This document shows positions 29,006-39,110 of a DNA stretch of 64,000 nucleotides, in pieces (position 1 is the first letter of the stretch; every line of letters begins with the position of its first letter). Position numbers and translations under genes: made by a program. The DNA comes from Staphylococcus nepalensis (GTDB lineage: Bacteria > Bacillota > Bacilli > Staphylococcales > Staphylococcaceae), in contig NZ_BMCF01000009.1 of the NCBI RefSeq assembly GCF_014635045.1, positions 1-64,000 on the forward strand. Reading direction: 5' to 3'. The notes below the pieces were generated by a model. The model was not told the DNA's origin. It did no database searches and saw only the letters and a program-made list of their open reading frames with translations.

Positions 29006-29543
29006 ATCACAAAGAAGTGATAACATTGCTTGAGTCATTTTAACTGAATCGTTTAAATGACTATATTGATTAGACTTATGAGCAGGAGTCTAATTAATAC
29101 AACTAAAAATTGTAACTGTGCTTTCTTCGTATAGTTATTGAAGTTACAAGTTTAGTTATCGTTTTCAGTTCTTTGAATACGGACAAGAGGAGGCTGATGT
29201 AGTGACAAGAACCTTTTCAGCAATAGCTAGTGATTTCGTAAAATAGTACTAAATAAGTACACAACTCGCTTAATTCTTTAAGCAAATCCCTTATTTGTAT
29301 TTGTAGACCTTTCCCAGTCTCAAATCCAATTCAATTTTAACATTGTCTATAACAGAGACAAATTAAAATTAAACATGTAAGCTATCGTAAACATCATTCA
29401 ATTTATCATTTTAATCGATAAATTCACTAATTTTTTTCATAATTAATAACATCCCCAAAAATAGATAGAGAAATAACTGTATAAAACATTCCCTTAATAA
29501 TAAGTTACAAAACCGTGAGTCCCTCCCAAGCTCACGGTTTTTT
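29006..29543 (+). ncRNA. RNAIII regulatory RNA
   Basis: The effector RNA of agr, about 538 nt. The 5' hairpin ATCACAAAGAAGTGAT (29006-29021) closely resembles the S. aureus RNAIII start, seven bases after the P3 -10. The 3' terminator hairpin AACCGTGAG/CTCACGGTT (29511-29539) carries the C-rich loop TCCCTCCCA that in S. aureus pairs with Shine-Dalgarno sites of target mRNAs. Other C-rich stretches (TTTCCCAG near 29306, TTCCCTT near 29490) are candidate seed loops. No normal delta-toxin ORF is present (see the remnant at 29202). Confidence 0.88.
29202..29246 (+). pseudogene. delta-toxin-like remnant ORF within RNAIII
   Basis: A strong ribosome site (AAGAGGAGG, 29185-29193) is followed 8 bases later by a GTG and a 14-codon frame, MTRTFSAIASDFVK, ending in TAG. 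The segment SAIASDFVK resembles STIGDLVK of delta-toxin, and the TAG stands where delta-toxin has a tryptophan (TGG). A second in-frame stop follows two codons on. This looks like a decayed hld gene whose ribosome site survives, though the likeness is over few residues. A functional 14-aa peptide cannot be excluded. Confidence 0.55.
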
Positions 29544-29547
29544 ATAT

Positions 29548-30333
29548 TCATTTATAAAGATGAGGTCTCAAATTTTTAAAAACTGGTATTGATTCACGTT
29601 GTTTAGATACTTCATTTAAATCTAAAGAACAACTTAGTTGTCCTTCTTTATCGTTGAGTTGGTCTATCACTTCGCCATTAGGATTAATAATAATAGAATT
29701 GCCCGCATACTCGGTTTTACCATCATCACCACAACTATTGCAACCGATAACGAACATATCATTTTCAATTGCTCGTGCTTTCAACAGCGCAACCCAATGA
29801 TCTAATCTAACACTTGGCCACTGTGCTACATAAATTGCTATTTCTGCGCCTTTACGTGCTGGATAACGTAGTAATTCAGGAAAACGTAAATCATAGCAAA
29901 TGATTTGTGCAATTTTTACTCCATTCGAAAGTGAAAAGGGTTCAGGAACAGCATTACCTGCACTCATATAGAGTGGTTCATCTAACATAGGAACAAGGTG
30001 TACTTTATCGTAACTATTAATGAGATAACCGTGTTTAGATACTGCAAAGGCAGTATTATAAATATCTTCTTTCATACTGTTTGATACAGAACCCGCAACG
30101 ATATCAACATGATATTGTATCGCTAATTTTGATATAAATTCAAAGCTTCGTGATAATTGTTGATCAGCAAGCTTATTTAATTGAGGTAGGGCATAACCGT
30201 TATTCCACATTTCTGGTAATACGACAACATCTGTTTCTGATGTCACATATTTAGAAAACCAATTTTTAATTGTTTCTTCATTTAATGAAACATTAGATGG
30301 TTCAATTTTAAATTGAAAGACTTCTATATTCAT
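29548..30333 (-). CDS. carbon-nitrogen hydrolase (nitrilase superfamily)
   Basis: A 261-aa amidase-type enzyme. The catalytic triad is visible: Glu41 ([11 protein letters not shown]), Lys110 (YDKVHLVP) and Cys146 ([16 protein letters not shown]). The overall form resembles omega-amidase/YafV-like members, but the substrate is not evident. It ends convergently against the RNAIII terminator, a neighbour arrangement also found beside hld in S. aureus. Confidence 0.9.
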   Translation of the reverse strand: MNIEVFQFKIEPSNVSLNEETIKNWFSKYVTSETDVVVLPEMWNNGYALPQLNKLADQQLSRSFEFISKLAIQYHVDIVAGSVSNSMKEDIYNTAFAVSKHGYLINSYDKVHLVPMLDEPLYMSAGNAVPEPFSLSNGVKIAQIICYDLRFPELLRYPARKGAEIAIYVAQWPSVRLDHWVALLKARAIENDMFVIGCNSCGDDGKTEYAGNSIIINPNGEVIDQLNDKEGQLSCSLDLNEVSKQRESIPVFKNLRPHLYK

Positions 30334-30403
30334 CTCTATCGCCCCTTAATTTAGTATTAAAGTTAATATACTAAATATTTTTAGAAAATTCAAAATTTGT
30401 TTA

Positions 30404-30446
30404 ATAAAAAAAACTGACAGGGAAGTTTAACAACTTACCGTCAGTT
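30404..30446 (-). terminator. terminator after nitroreductase
   Basis: On the minus strand AACTGAC...GTCAGTT with an inner AAGTT/AACTT helix is followed by eight T residues. Confidence 0.85.
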
Positions 30447-30493
30447 ATAAAAATTATAAAAATTTAATTCTATTAACTAGCATATGAGTTTAA

Positions 30494-31123
30494 TTATTTT
30501 CTAATAAGGAAACGTTTGCTTACATCATTAAATTCTTTTTCGCCAGCTTCTTCACGGACATTACCGAAAGGCATTTGTCCCACAAGTTTCCAAGTTTTTG
30601 GAATATCAAATGCTTCAGCAACGGCTACATCTACAAGAGGGTTGTAATGTTGGAGAGAAGCACCAATGCCCTCAGTACTTAATGCTGTCCAAATTGCGAA
30701 TTGGTGCATAGCATTTGTTTGATTAGACCAAACCGCAAAATTTTCTGCGTAGTTTGGCATTTGATTTTGTAAACCTTCGATTACTTCTTCATCTTCAAAG
30801 AATAAAATAGTGCCATGTGAATGTTTGAAGTTGTCAATTTTGTCTGCAGTAGGTTGGAAATCACGGTCAGGGCCCATTACATTTTTAAGTTCTTCTTTTG
30901 CGATTTCCCAAAATTTATCATGATTATTATTCAATAATAATACAACGCGTGTTGATTGTGAGTTAAATGAAGATGGTACATGTTTAATAGCGTGTTCAAT
31001 TATATTTTCAACTTCTTTATCAGAAATTGAAATTTCTTTATCTAAACTATATACTGTGCGTCTAGTTTCTATAGCATTTTGCAATGCATCTAAATCTTTT
31101 GATTTTTTAGTGAAAATTCCCAT
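30494..31123 (-). CDS. nitroreductase family protein (Frm2-like)
   Basis: FMN-dependent NAD(P)H oxidoreductase fold, 209 aa. It begins with the FMN-binding arginines (AIETRRTVYSLDKEISIS) and has HVPSSFNSQSTRVVLLL near residue 50, as in the Frm2/Hbn1 branch of the family. C-terminal GASLQHYNPLVDVAV and WKLVGQMPFGNV are typical. Its physiological substrate is unknown; redox or nitro-compound detoxification is the usual guess. It is a single-gene unit with a good ribosome site. Confidence 0.88.
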   Translation of the reverse strand: MGIFTKKSKDLDALQNAIETRRTVYSLDKEISISDKEVENIIEHAIKHVPSSFNSQSTRVVLLLNNNHDKFWEIAKEELKNVMGPDRDFQPTADKIDNFKHSHGTILFFEDEEVIEGLQNQMPNYAENFAVWSNQTNAMHQFAIWTALSTEGIGASLQHYNPLVDVAVAEAFDIPKTWKLVGQMPFGNVREEAGEKEFNDVSKRFLIRK

Positions 31124-31314
31124 TATGATAGCTCCTTTAATAATTCAAATTATATACCTAGTATAAATATTATATCAGAGTTTGTAAATAGGGTTTTTAC
31201 AAAAAATTTCAGATTTATTACTTTTTCCTTTCAAAAAGCATCTAACTAATGAAAAAAAGTATGCTTTCTAATATAATAAAACTGAATGTAAAATGAATAA
31301 TCGGAGGTGAGAGA

Positions 31315-33081
31315 ATGAAAAGGTATAAAACAAATAAACTGTTAGTTTCTGGCTTCGCTTTTGCTGTAGGAGCTACTTTAATGTCTAAACCTATTCTAGC
31401 CGAAGAAGAAAATAAAGATACTAACAAAAATAACAATTTATCAATGAATTTAGCCAAAGATATTAGCGATAAAAATAAGGCGGTAAATTCAAAGTTTATG
31501 CCTTCAGTTTCTGACCTTTATGCAACAAACTATAATACAGAAAATACAAATTCGAATGTTGATGAAGCAACTGCTAATATAAATAATGCTTCAACGGATA
31601 TACCAAATCAAGATGTAAATGATGGTACAAATGAAGGCACAAATGATTCAACAAATTCGAATCAACCAAACGATAATGGCGAAAGCACATCCAATAATCC
31701 AGATGAATCAAATGATGAACATATACCGATCAATTCAGATAATACAAACGATGATAGTACTTCAAACTCAGATATAAGTGACGATACAAATTCGGATCAA
31801 CCAAGTAATGACGGCGGAGGTATGCCGAGCGATTCAAATAATTCAAATGACAATAATAGCTCAAATTCGGATGAATCTGATGACACAAATCAAGGCACAG
31901 ATGATTCAAACAATTCGGAACAACCAAATAATGGTGGTGGAGGTACGCCAACAAATCCAGATAAACCGAATGATGGAAACACCTCAAATCCGAATGAACC
32001 TGGCGACACCAATGAAGGCGCAGATGATTCAAACAATTCGGAACAACCAAATAATGGTGGCGGAGATACACCAACAAATCCAGATAAACCGAATGATGGA
32101 AACACCTCAAATCCGAATGAATCTGGCGACACCAATGAAGGTGCAGATGATTCAAACAATTCGGAACAACCAAATAATGGTGGTGGAGGTACGCCAACCA
32201 ACCCAGACAACTCGAATGGCGAGGGCACAACAAATCCAAATGGCGTAGGTAATACAAACGAAGGGGCAGGTAATTCAACTTCCTCAGGTCAGTCGTCTAA
32301 CTCCAATAATCTTAATAACCCTTCGAAGCCTAATAATGAAGATGATAAGGGCGATATCGGTGATAATTATCAACGAATACAACCAAATAGGCCTTCAAAC
32401 CCATCACGACCTAATGTGCAAAGATCAGTTGAAAATGAAAAGTCTAATGGTCAGCAAAACAACATTACACAAAGGTCTCATTCGAATAACCAACATAGCG
32501 AATTAAACTATGGTAATTTACCAGCTAATGAAAGTACAAAACAAGCATCCTCAAATATAAATAATGAACATCAAATTTTAAACAGATTTAGCCAAATGTC
32601 TACTGGATCTTTCAAATATAATCCTTTTGTTGTGAATCAAGCAAAACAATTAAACGATAATCAAGATGATGTTTCGAACAAAGAAATTTTATCAATGCTT
32701 AGACCACACAAATTTGATGATAATAGTTTTTTAAACGAGTTACAAAAAGGCACAAATTATTTTAAGTTCCAGTATTTTAACCCGTTAAAATCACAAGATT
32801 ATTATCAAAATTTAGATAATCAAGTATTAGCATTGATTACTGGAGAAATTGGTTCAATGCCAGATTTGAAAAATCCAAAAACCAAAAATGCTTCAGGCAA
32901 ATATGAGTATCACTCAAGTAGTGATGAAGAAATAACCGAGACTACAAAAAGAGATGCCCAAAATACCATTGATATCAAATTTGAACGCACTTTATTTGCT
33001 TTAATCACAGCGATTATTGTAATTTTTGTAGGTGTACTGGTTGGATATTTTGTTCATCGTAAAAACAGCAAAATAAAATAA
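31315..33081 (+). CDS. sdrH: SdrH-like membrane-anchored surface protein
   Basis: A 588-aa secreted protein. A signal peptide covers residues 1-29 (LLVSGFAFAVGATLMS ... ILA). The central part is low-complexity, rich in Asn, Asp, Ser, Gly, Thr and Pro, with a 41-residue tandem repeat. A C-terminal transmembrane helix (LFALITAIIVIFVGVLVGYFV) and the basic tail HRKNSKIK end it. There is no LPXTG sorting motif, so it should stay anchored by the helix. Its place beside mroQ and agr, and its composition, match S. aureus SdrH. The function is not known to me. Confidence 0.8.
   Translation: MKRYKTNKLLVSGFAFAVGATLMSKPILAEEENKDTNKNNNLSMNLAKDISDKNKAVNSKFMPSVSDLYATNYNTENTNSNVDEATANINNASTDIPNQDVNDGTNEGTNDSTNSNQPNDNGESTSNNPDESNDEHIPINSDNTNDDSTSNSDISDDTNSDQPSNDGGGMPSDSNNSNDNNSSNSDESDDTNQGTDDSNNSEQPNNGGGGTPTNPDKPNDGNTSNPNEPGDTNEGADDSNNSEQPNNGGGDTPTNPDKPNDGNTSNPNESGDTNEGADDSNNSEQPNNGGGGTPTNPDNSNGEGTTNPNGVGNTNEGAGNSTSSGQSSNSNNLNNPSKPNNEDDKGDIGDNYQRIQPNRPSNPSRPNVQRSVENEKSNGQQNNITQRSHSNNQHSELNYGNLPANESTKQASSNINNEHQILNRFSQMSTGSFKYNPFVVNQAKQLNDNQDDVSNKEILSMLRPHKFDDNSFLNELQKGTNYFKFQYFNPLKSQDYYQNLDNQVLALITGEIGSMPDLKNPKTKNASGKYEYHSSSDEEITETTKRDAQNTIDIKFERTLFALITAIIVIFVGVLVGYFVHRKNSKIK
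31900..32268 (+). repeat. three 123-bp in-frame tandem repeats in sdrH-like gene
   Basis: Units start at 31900, 32023 and 32146, each 123 bases (41 codons), beginning DDSNNSEQPNNGGGG and continuing TPTNPDKPNDGNTSNPNE. The first two units are nearly identical and the third drifts at its end. Shorter, more divergent versions precede them. Copy number is likely to vary between strains. Confidence 0.9.
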
Positions 33082-33234
33082 ATACAGTCATTAATTGAAT
33101 TGACATAAAAAAAGAGATGAAAGAAAAACCTAATCTAGAAAAAGTTTCGTTATCCTTCCTAAGCGTGGATATCAAAATTGAAACAATGATGTTTTTGGTT
33201 TAACCACATGCTTTTGATATCAATAAAGAGCCTG

Positions 33235-33270
33235 AGACAATCGTTGTCTCAGGCTCTTTTCTTAATATAT
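33235..33270. terminator. bidirectional terminator between sdrH-like gene and mroQ
   Basis: AAAGAGCCTGAGACAA and its exact complement form a 16-pair stem around a three-to-four base loop, with A and T tracts on the two sides. It serves the convergent genes on both strands. Confidence 0.9.
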
Positions 33271-33287
33271 TTTGTCACTCCAATAAT

Positions 33288-34031
33288 CTAAATAATTAAA
33301 TTAAAGATAAATGAAGCTGTTTCTTGTAATTCTTTTATTTTTTCTGGCCCTACTAAAACTTGAATGATAACTACAAAACCGTTTTGCATCATATGTACAA
33401 CAATTGGCACCCATATACGTTTTGTAAAAGCATATAAACCTGAAAAAATCATTCCCATGCCAAAGTAAATTATAAAGAAAGCAGGGTCGCCATGCGCAGC
33501 ACTAAAAATAATAGAACTTACGATTGAAGCTACAATGAATCGTAACGCTTTACTACCCTTCATAAGGTTATACAATTCACCGAATATAACTTTTCTAAAT
33601 ACATATTCTTCAAGAATAGGCCCTACTACTGAGATTAAAATAATAAAGACAGGTATTTCTTGGGCTACTTTCATTAATTGTTCAGTGTTAGGGCTTGATT
33701 TAGGGCCACCTAGAACATACATATTGATAATGCCGGCAATAATTTGATAAAACATAACACATACATATCCAATTAATGACCATAAAATTGCATAACGTTT
33801 CTTTTCCTTATGCTGTTGTTCAAGCTGTGTAGGATTAGAAATAAAGTTGTTGATAATAATGATGATAAATGCTGCAATAATAAATAAAGTTACTTGTGTA
33901 TAAATATTAGCAAATGCTAATGATTTACCACTTAGATTGTTAAAAAAGCCTGCCATATGAAAAAATAAAACACCATATTGTGCAAGGCCATAAATAATTA
34001 ATGTCAATATGGATACCCACAAACGAGACAT
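33288..34031 (-). CDS. mroQ: CPBP-family intramembrane protease MroQ
   Basis: A 247-aa multi-spanning protein of the CAAX protease and bacteriocin-processing (ABI) family. The catalytic motif is Glu141-Glu142 in PILEEYVFRKVIFGEL, with the second motif SAAHGDPAFFIIYF and a third HMMQNG near the C terminus. In S. aureus MroQ supports agr signalling by processing or exporting AgrD-derived peptide. Its retention 5 kb from agr here suggests the same role. It is convergent with the sdrH-like gene and divergent from groES. Confidence 0.88.
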   Translation of the reverse strand: MSRLWVSILTLIIYGLAQYGVLFFHMAGFFNNLSGKSLAFANIYTQVTLFIIAAFIIIIINNFISNPTQLEQQHKEKKRYAILWSLIGYVCVMFYQIIAGIINMYVLGGPKSSPNTEQLMKVAQEIPVFIILISVVGPILEEYVFRKVIFGELYNLMKGSKALRFIVASIVSSIIFSAAHGDPAFFIIYFGMGMIFSGLYAFTKRIWVPIVVHMMQNGFVVIIQVLVGPEKIKELQETASFIFNLII

Positions 34032-34111
34032 AATGAACCTCCAAAAATAGTTTATACTCTATTTTAGCGCAAATTAGTTTTTCATACAAAATAAACAGTG
34101 ATGGTTTTAAC

Positions 34112-34177
34112 TTGAAATATTGACCAACTTTGATTATTATAGAAAGTAGATTAGCACTCTGATTAACTAAGTGCTAA
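34112..34177 (+). promoter_or_regulatory. groESL promoter with CIRCE (HrcA) operator
   Basis: TTGAAA (34112-34117) and TATTAT (34135-34140) are 17 bases apart. CIRCE follows as TTAGCACTC (34151-34159), nine bases, then AAGTGCTAA (34169-34177), with one mismatch from a perfect inverted repeat. HrcA would repress from this site until heat stress. A second CtsR-type heptad was looked for and not convincingly found. Confidence 0.9.
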
Positions 34178-34206
34178 AGATTTTTAATTCTAAGGAGGAA
34201 CAATCA

Positions 34207-34491
34207 ATGTTAAAACCATTAGGTAACCGAGTAATTATTCAAAAAATAGAACAAGAGCAAACAACAAAAAGTGGTATCGTATTAACAGATAGCGCTAAAG
34301 AGAAGTCAAACGAAGGTACGATAATTGCAGTAGGTGCAGGGCGTATTTTAAAAGATGGTTCTCGAGTTGCTCCTGAAGTAAACGAAGGCGATAACGTTGT
34401 ATTTCAACAATTTGCCGGTACTGAAGTTAAACGTGGAGACGAAACTTATTTAATCCTTAATGAAGACGATATTTTAGCAATTATTGAATAG
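34207..34491 (+). CDS. groES: co-chaperonin GroES
   Basis: The 94-aa lid of the chaperonin. [20 protein letters not shown] at the start and the mobile loop [16 protein letters not shown] are typical. The ATG at 34207 has AAGGAGG at an ideal distance; an in-frame ATG 36 bases upstream overlaps the CIRCE region. groEL follows after 52 bases. Confidence 0.97.
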   Translation: MLKPLGNRVIIQKIEQEQTTKSGIVLTDSAKEKSNEGTIIAVGAGRILKDGSRVAPEVNEGDNVVFQQFAGTEVKRGDETYLILNEDDILAIIE

Positions 34492-34522
34492 AAAATAAAA
34501 AATTAACTTTATAAAATACTAA

Positions 34523-36166
<1,644 letters not shown>

Positions 36167-36252
36167 AATAACCATTCAAGGCTGTTATATCAATATTTAG
36201 GTTGTTGACATGACATCATTTTACGTAAAAATTTTAAAATAATGCTTTATTG

Positions 36253-36295
36253 ACGTTTCTCATTAGATTATCAAACTTTTGAGAAACGTTTTTTA
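36253..36295 (+). terminator. groESL terminator
   Basis: ACGTTTCTCA and TGAGAAACGT form a ten-pair stem followed by six T residues. From here to 36560 I see no further gene or clear signal. Confidence 0.85.
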
Positions 36296-36572
36296 ATTTT
36301 AATCCTGAAACATGCTTTAATAAATAAGAACATGAAATAAATCATACCCTGGCTATCCATATGATAATTTTATCAGTAGTAATGGTGAGAAATGTGTAGA
36401 AACAGGACGATTTAGGAAATTAAAATTATTTGAAATTTAATTATAAATTTAGATGAAATGAATAATTAATAAATAAAAGGGTAGAGAGTGAGTGTACATT
36501 TTAGATAACTCTTGAAACGTTAAAGGAGTGTCTTGTACGTATGATATATCTAATTGTGGAGGGAGTTTAATT

Positions 36573-37040
36573 ATGACAAAAAAATCAGTATACGATGTGA
36601 TTGATATGGGCATTAATTATCTTATTTCAAATTATGAAAATTGGAATAATGATCAAGTGTTAGATGATAAAATTGATTTATTTCCAAACACGATACATTG
36701 GCAATATGGTCATGTATTAACTATATTCGAAACAGCTTTATCTTTATATGATAAAAATACAGTGGATATAGAGAAATATACAAAACTGTTTGGTTATGGT
36801 TCTTCACCGGAAAACTGGGAAGACGAAACAGTACCAGATATTAATGAGATATTAGATACGTTACAAACATTGCCTGAACGTTCTAGAAAACTTACAGATG
36901 AAGAATTAGAAGCTGAGTTGACTGAAACGATTGCAGGTTGTAGTACATTAGATGAATTATTAGTACTAAACGCGATTCATATCCCGTTACATGCCGGTAA
37001 AATTGAAGAAATGTCACGTGTCTTGAAACAACAACAATAA
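36573..37040 (+). CDS. DinB-family (DinB_2 fold) protein
   Basis: A 155-aa four-helix protein. The metal-binding pattern of DinB-like enzymes is visible: a first histidine in TIHWQYGHVLTIFE and a C-terminal pair in NAIHIPLHAGKIEEM. Members include thiol-dependent (bacillithiol) transferases and many uncharacterised proteins. The ATG at 36573 follows GGAGGGAG; an earlier in-frame start lacks support. It is a single gene ended by the hairpin at 37041. Confidence 0.82.
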   Translation: MTKKSVYDVIDMGINYLISNYENWNNDQVLDDKIDLFPNTIHWQYGHVLTIFETALSLYDKNTVDIEKYTKLFGYGSSPENWEDETVPDINEILDTLQTLPERSRKLTDEELEAELTETIAGCSTLDELLVLNAIHIPLHAGKIEEMSRVLKQQQ

Positions 37041-37083
37041 AAAAGAGATGAAATTGCTTTTTAGCAATTTCATCTCTTTTTTA
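37041..37083. terminator. bidirectional terminator
   Basis: AAAAGAGATGAAATTGCT-TTTT-AGCAATTTCATCTCTTTT, a perfect 18-pair stem with a T4 loop, lies between convergent genes. Confidence 0.92.
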
Positions 37084-37086
37084 TTG

Positions 37087-38379
37087 TTAAGCATTTTGTA
37101 GATCTTCAATGCCTTTTGCAATGGAATCAAAAACATGAGGTATATCATTTTTTTCAACACAACTGAAAGCAATTCTAATGTCAGAATCATTTAATGCGAT
37201 GATGCCGATTGAATATTTTTCAATTAAATGTTTACGTAATTGTTCTGGGTTAACGGCTTTAACTTGGAGCGCCATAAAATAACCAGAGTTAAAATCATAT
37301 GGTTGCCAGTATGCTGCATATTTTTCATCATAAACAACAGATTTTGTAACACGGTATCTATCGTTTAGCGTATTAATATTATTTTGAATCTCTTTATCAA
37401 ATTCATCATGATTTTCAAGAACATATTTAACAGCGCTTTGTGATGGCATTGGGCCGCTCGAAATATTGCTTCTTATCAATCCTTTTACTTTGGCTTCTAA
37501 AACTTGTTTGGTAGTATCGTCTTCAACGCCAAAGCTGATAAATCCTACTCTTAAGCCCCATGCAAAAAATTCTTTAGTAGCGCCATCCAAACGGATTGGT
37601 AATAAGTTTGATAAATGTAAATTCGTTAATGCAGTAAATAGAGATTGTGTGTAAACATCTTCATAAAATAAACCATAGTATGCGTCATCTACTAACGCAA
37701 TTACGTTTGTCCCACGTTCAGCAAGTGATTTAATTGCATCAACTATGATGGTTGCCTCATCTTTTGTAGGTGTGTAACCAGTTGGGTTATTTGGATAATT
37801 TAAAATTAAAACAACTTTTTCTTTATTGTATTGTTCTAATGTATGAACAAGTTGTTCAGTAGTAAAATGGCCATTCTCATCAAAGATGTCATACGTTTCA
37901 ATTTCAGCGCTGTATCTTGTACTATATACAAGTTTATAATTACCCCAATTATGTGATGGTAATAAAATCGTATCGCCGCTATCAACGAACATATCTCCAA
38001 CTAGGGATAAACCATGTGTCAATGCATTGGTAACGATAGGTCTAGACATGTCATTAGAATTTAAATCAGGGTTTTCTTTCAACATTTTTTGTTGCCACAA
38101 GTCGCGCAGCGTCTCTAAACCTTGAGGTGGAGCATAGGGGAAAATTTCATCTGGTTCTAAATGATTGAACATATCGTTTAATGTTTCAGCATACATTTTA
38201 CTATCTTTATATGTTGCCATACCGATTGTAGCATTATACTCAGTAGCTTTTGCTTCAGCTGATTGTGATAAAATACCTTTTGGATAATACATTAACTTTC
38301 CAAGATCAGAAAGCATGTCAGCAATTTCTGGGCTGGATTTAGATAATTGCTCGTTTAAATCTAAAGCTAAAGGATTCAT
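37087..38379 (-). CDS. class I/II aminotransferase
   Basis: A PLP-dependent fold type I aminotransferase, 430 aa. The PLP lysine is in LDGATKEFFAWGLRVGF, the asparagine and proline loop reads VLILNYPNNPTGYTP, and the aspartate/tyrosine pair is in ALVDDAYYGLFY. It has an unusual N-terminal region naming cofactor-binding ALTHGLSLVGD. The amino acid substrate cannot be read from the sequence; aromatic or aspartate-like substrates are possible. The gene is monocistronic. Confidence 0.86.
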   Translation of the reverse strand: MNPLALDLNEQLSKSSPEIADMLSDLGKLMYYPKGILSQSAEAKATEYNATIGMATYKDSKMYAETLNDMFNHLEPDEIFPYAPPQGLETLRDLWQQKMLKENPDLNSNDMSRPIVTNALTHGLSLVGDMFVDSGDTILLPSHNWGNYKLVYSTRYSAEIETYDIFDENGHFTTEQLVHTLEQYNKEKVVLILNYPNNPTGYTPTKDEATIIVDAIKSLAERGTNVIALVDDAYYGLFYEDVYTQSLFTALTNLHLSNLLPIRLDGATKEFFAWGLRVGFISFGVEDDTTKQVLEAKVKGLIRSNISSGPMPSQSAVKYVLENHDEFDKEIQNNINTLNDRYRVTKSVVYDEKYAAYWQPYDFNSGYFMALQVKAVNPEQLRKHLIEKYSIGIIALNDSDIRIAFSCVEKNDIPHVFDSIAKGIEDLQNA

Positions 38380-38496
38380 AGTTGGTCAACCTCTCTTTAC
38401 TTTTTTAAATGATATATCTATATTATCTTGAAATAGGTTAAAATTAAAGTGTTGCACGTGTTTTATAAGAAAATTGTAAAATTATAGTTATTTATA

Positions 38497-38510
38497 CGAA
38501 CACATGTTCT
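38497..38510. promoter_or_regulatory. LexA (SOS) box upstream of the small toxin gene
   Basis: CGAACACATGTTCT fits the Gram-positive SOS consensus CGAACRNRYGTTYC at all but the last position. It lies 10 to 15 bases upstream of a -10-like sequence (TAGAAT at 38520 or TATAAA at 38525), so LexA would cover the -35 region of the toxin promoter. The arrangement implies induction by DNA damage. Confidence 0.65.
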
Positions 38511-38578
38511 ATTTTATGTTAGAATATAAATAGGCCATCAAATTCCTACATGGTACTTTTTTCTGTGGGGGGTGTAGT

Positions 38579-38677
38579 ATGGTTACGTGGTGGCAAGAAA
38601 TCATAGTTACGTTATTAACAGGTGGCTTGCTTGTTGTATTTCGAGTTTGGTTAGAAGACAAATGGAAAAACAAATAG
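38579..38677 (+). CDS. Fst-like type I toxin peptide
   Basis: A 32-residue hydrophobic peptide. It begins MVTWWQEIIVTLLTGG, continues with the single membrane helix LLVVFRVWL, and ends in the charged tail EDKWKNK. This layout (short N terminus, one helix, charged C terminus) is that of Fst/Ldr-type membrane toxins. GGGGGGTG gives a strong ribosome site 4 bases before the ATG. The gene is followed by a strong hairpin that also ends an opposing short RNA. The start region is repeated in that RNA's template, so the RNA would pair with the ribosome site and start codon. Confidence 0.7.
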   Translation: MVTWWQEIIVTLLTGGLLVVFRVWLEDKWKNK

Positions 38678-38685
38678 GTGGCCTT

Positions 38686-38727
38686 ACACAAAAACCCCAA
38701 GTCTGCGGTACCAGACTTGGGGTTGTG
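38686..38727. terminator. shared terminator of toxin mRNA and antitoxin RNA
   Basis: CCCCAAGTCTG-CGGTAC-CAGACTTGGGG is an 11-pair stem, extended by ACACAA/TTGTGT. A TTTTTGTG tract follows on the minus strand. Bidirectional terminators of this kind are a hallmark of Fst-type par loci. Confidence 0.75.
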
Positions 38728-38747
38728 TAGTATAATCCGTGGATGCA
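38690..38747 (-). ncRNA. candidate antitoxin RNA of the Fst-like locus
   Basis: A minus-strand promoter is visible: TTGCAG (38777-38782), 17 bases, TAAAAT (38754-38759). The RNA would start near 38747 and end at the shared hairpin, about 60 nt. Its 5' part contains AUACUACA and then CCCC, complementary to UGUAGUAU and GGGG at the toxin ribosome site and start codon (38568-38580). Its hairpin is fully antisense to the toxin mRNA 3' end. Confidence 0.6.
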
Positions 38748-38910
38748 ATATATATTTTATCATCGTAAAGTAGAAACTGCAAACAATATATTTTATTGCG
38801 CGTAATAGAAATTAGTAACTAGAAAATGGTAAATACGCATTATACTAATGTAATGCTTTTAGAAATTAAAAGAAAACTTTGGTACAATGTAGTTATTTGG
38901 GGTGAGTATA

Positions 38911-39105
38911 GTGAAACATTTAACAAAAATATTTGTGATTATTGCTATCATATTATTTATTGTTGGCTACTATTTACAAGCTACAGGTCATGAAAATTCT
39001 GGAATTAAATTACTAATTGCCGCGATTATGTTTATGGTTTGTGCATTTATAAATAGAAGTAATGATAGACGAAAAAGGAATAATCAACATAATAAAAAGA
39101 AATAA
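38911..39105 (+). CDS. small two-helix membrane protein
   Basis: A 64-aa protein with two predicted membrane helices (IFVIIAIILFIVGYYL and LLIAAIMFMVCAFI) and a basic, Arg/Lys/Asn-rich tail. The GTG at 38911 follows GGGGTGA; a GTG three codons earlier is less well placed. I do not recognise the family. It lies upstream of pmtR but is separated by a terminator, so it is a unit on its own. Confidence 0.7.
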   Translation: MKHLTKIFVIIAIILFIVGYYLQATGHENSGIKLLIAAIMFMVCAFINRSNDRRKRNNQHNKKK

Positions 39106-39110
39106 TTTTA

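Noticed and set aside
31730-32278. Long frames in other phases of the SdrH-like gene
   Set aside because: They arise because the 123-bp repeat unit is a multiple of three and low in stops; the secreted-protein frame alone has a signal peptide and ribosome site.
34100-34145. CtsR operator at groESL
   Set aside because: TTGAAATATTGACC recalls a CtsR heptad, but the second repeat does not align; only CIRCE is convincing.
38509-38763. 84-codon minus-strand frame
   Set aside because: It is antisense to the toxin gene and runs through the shared terminator; no ribosome site.
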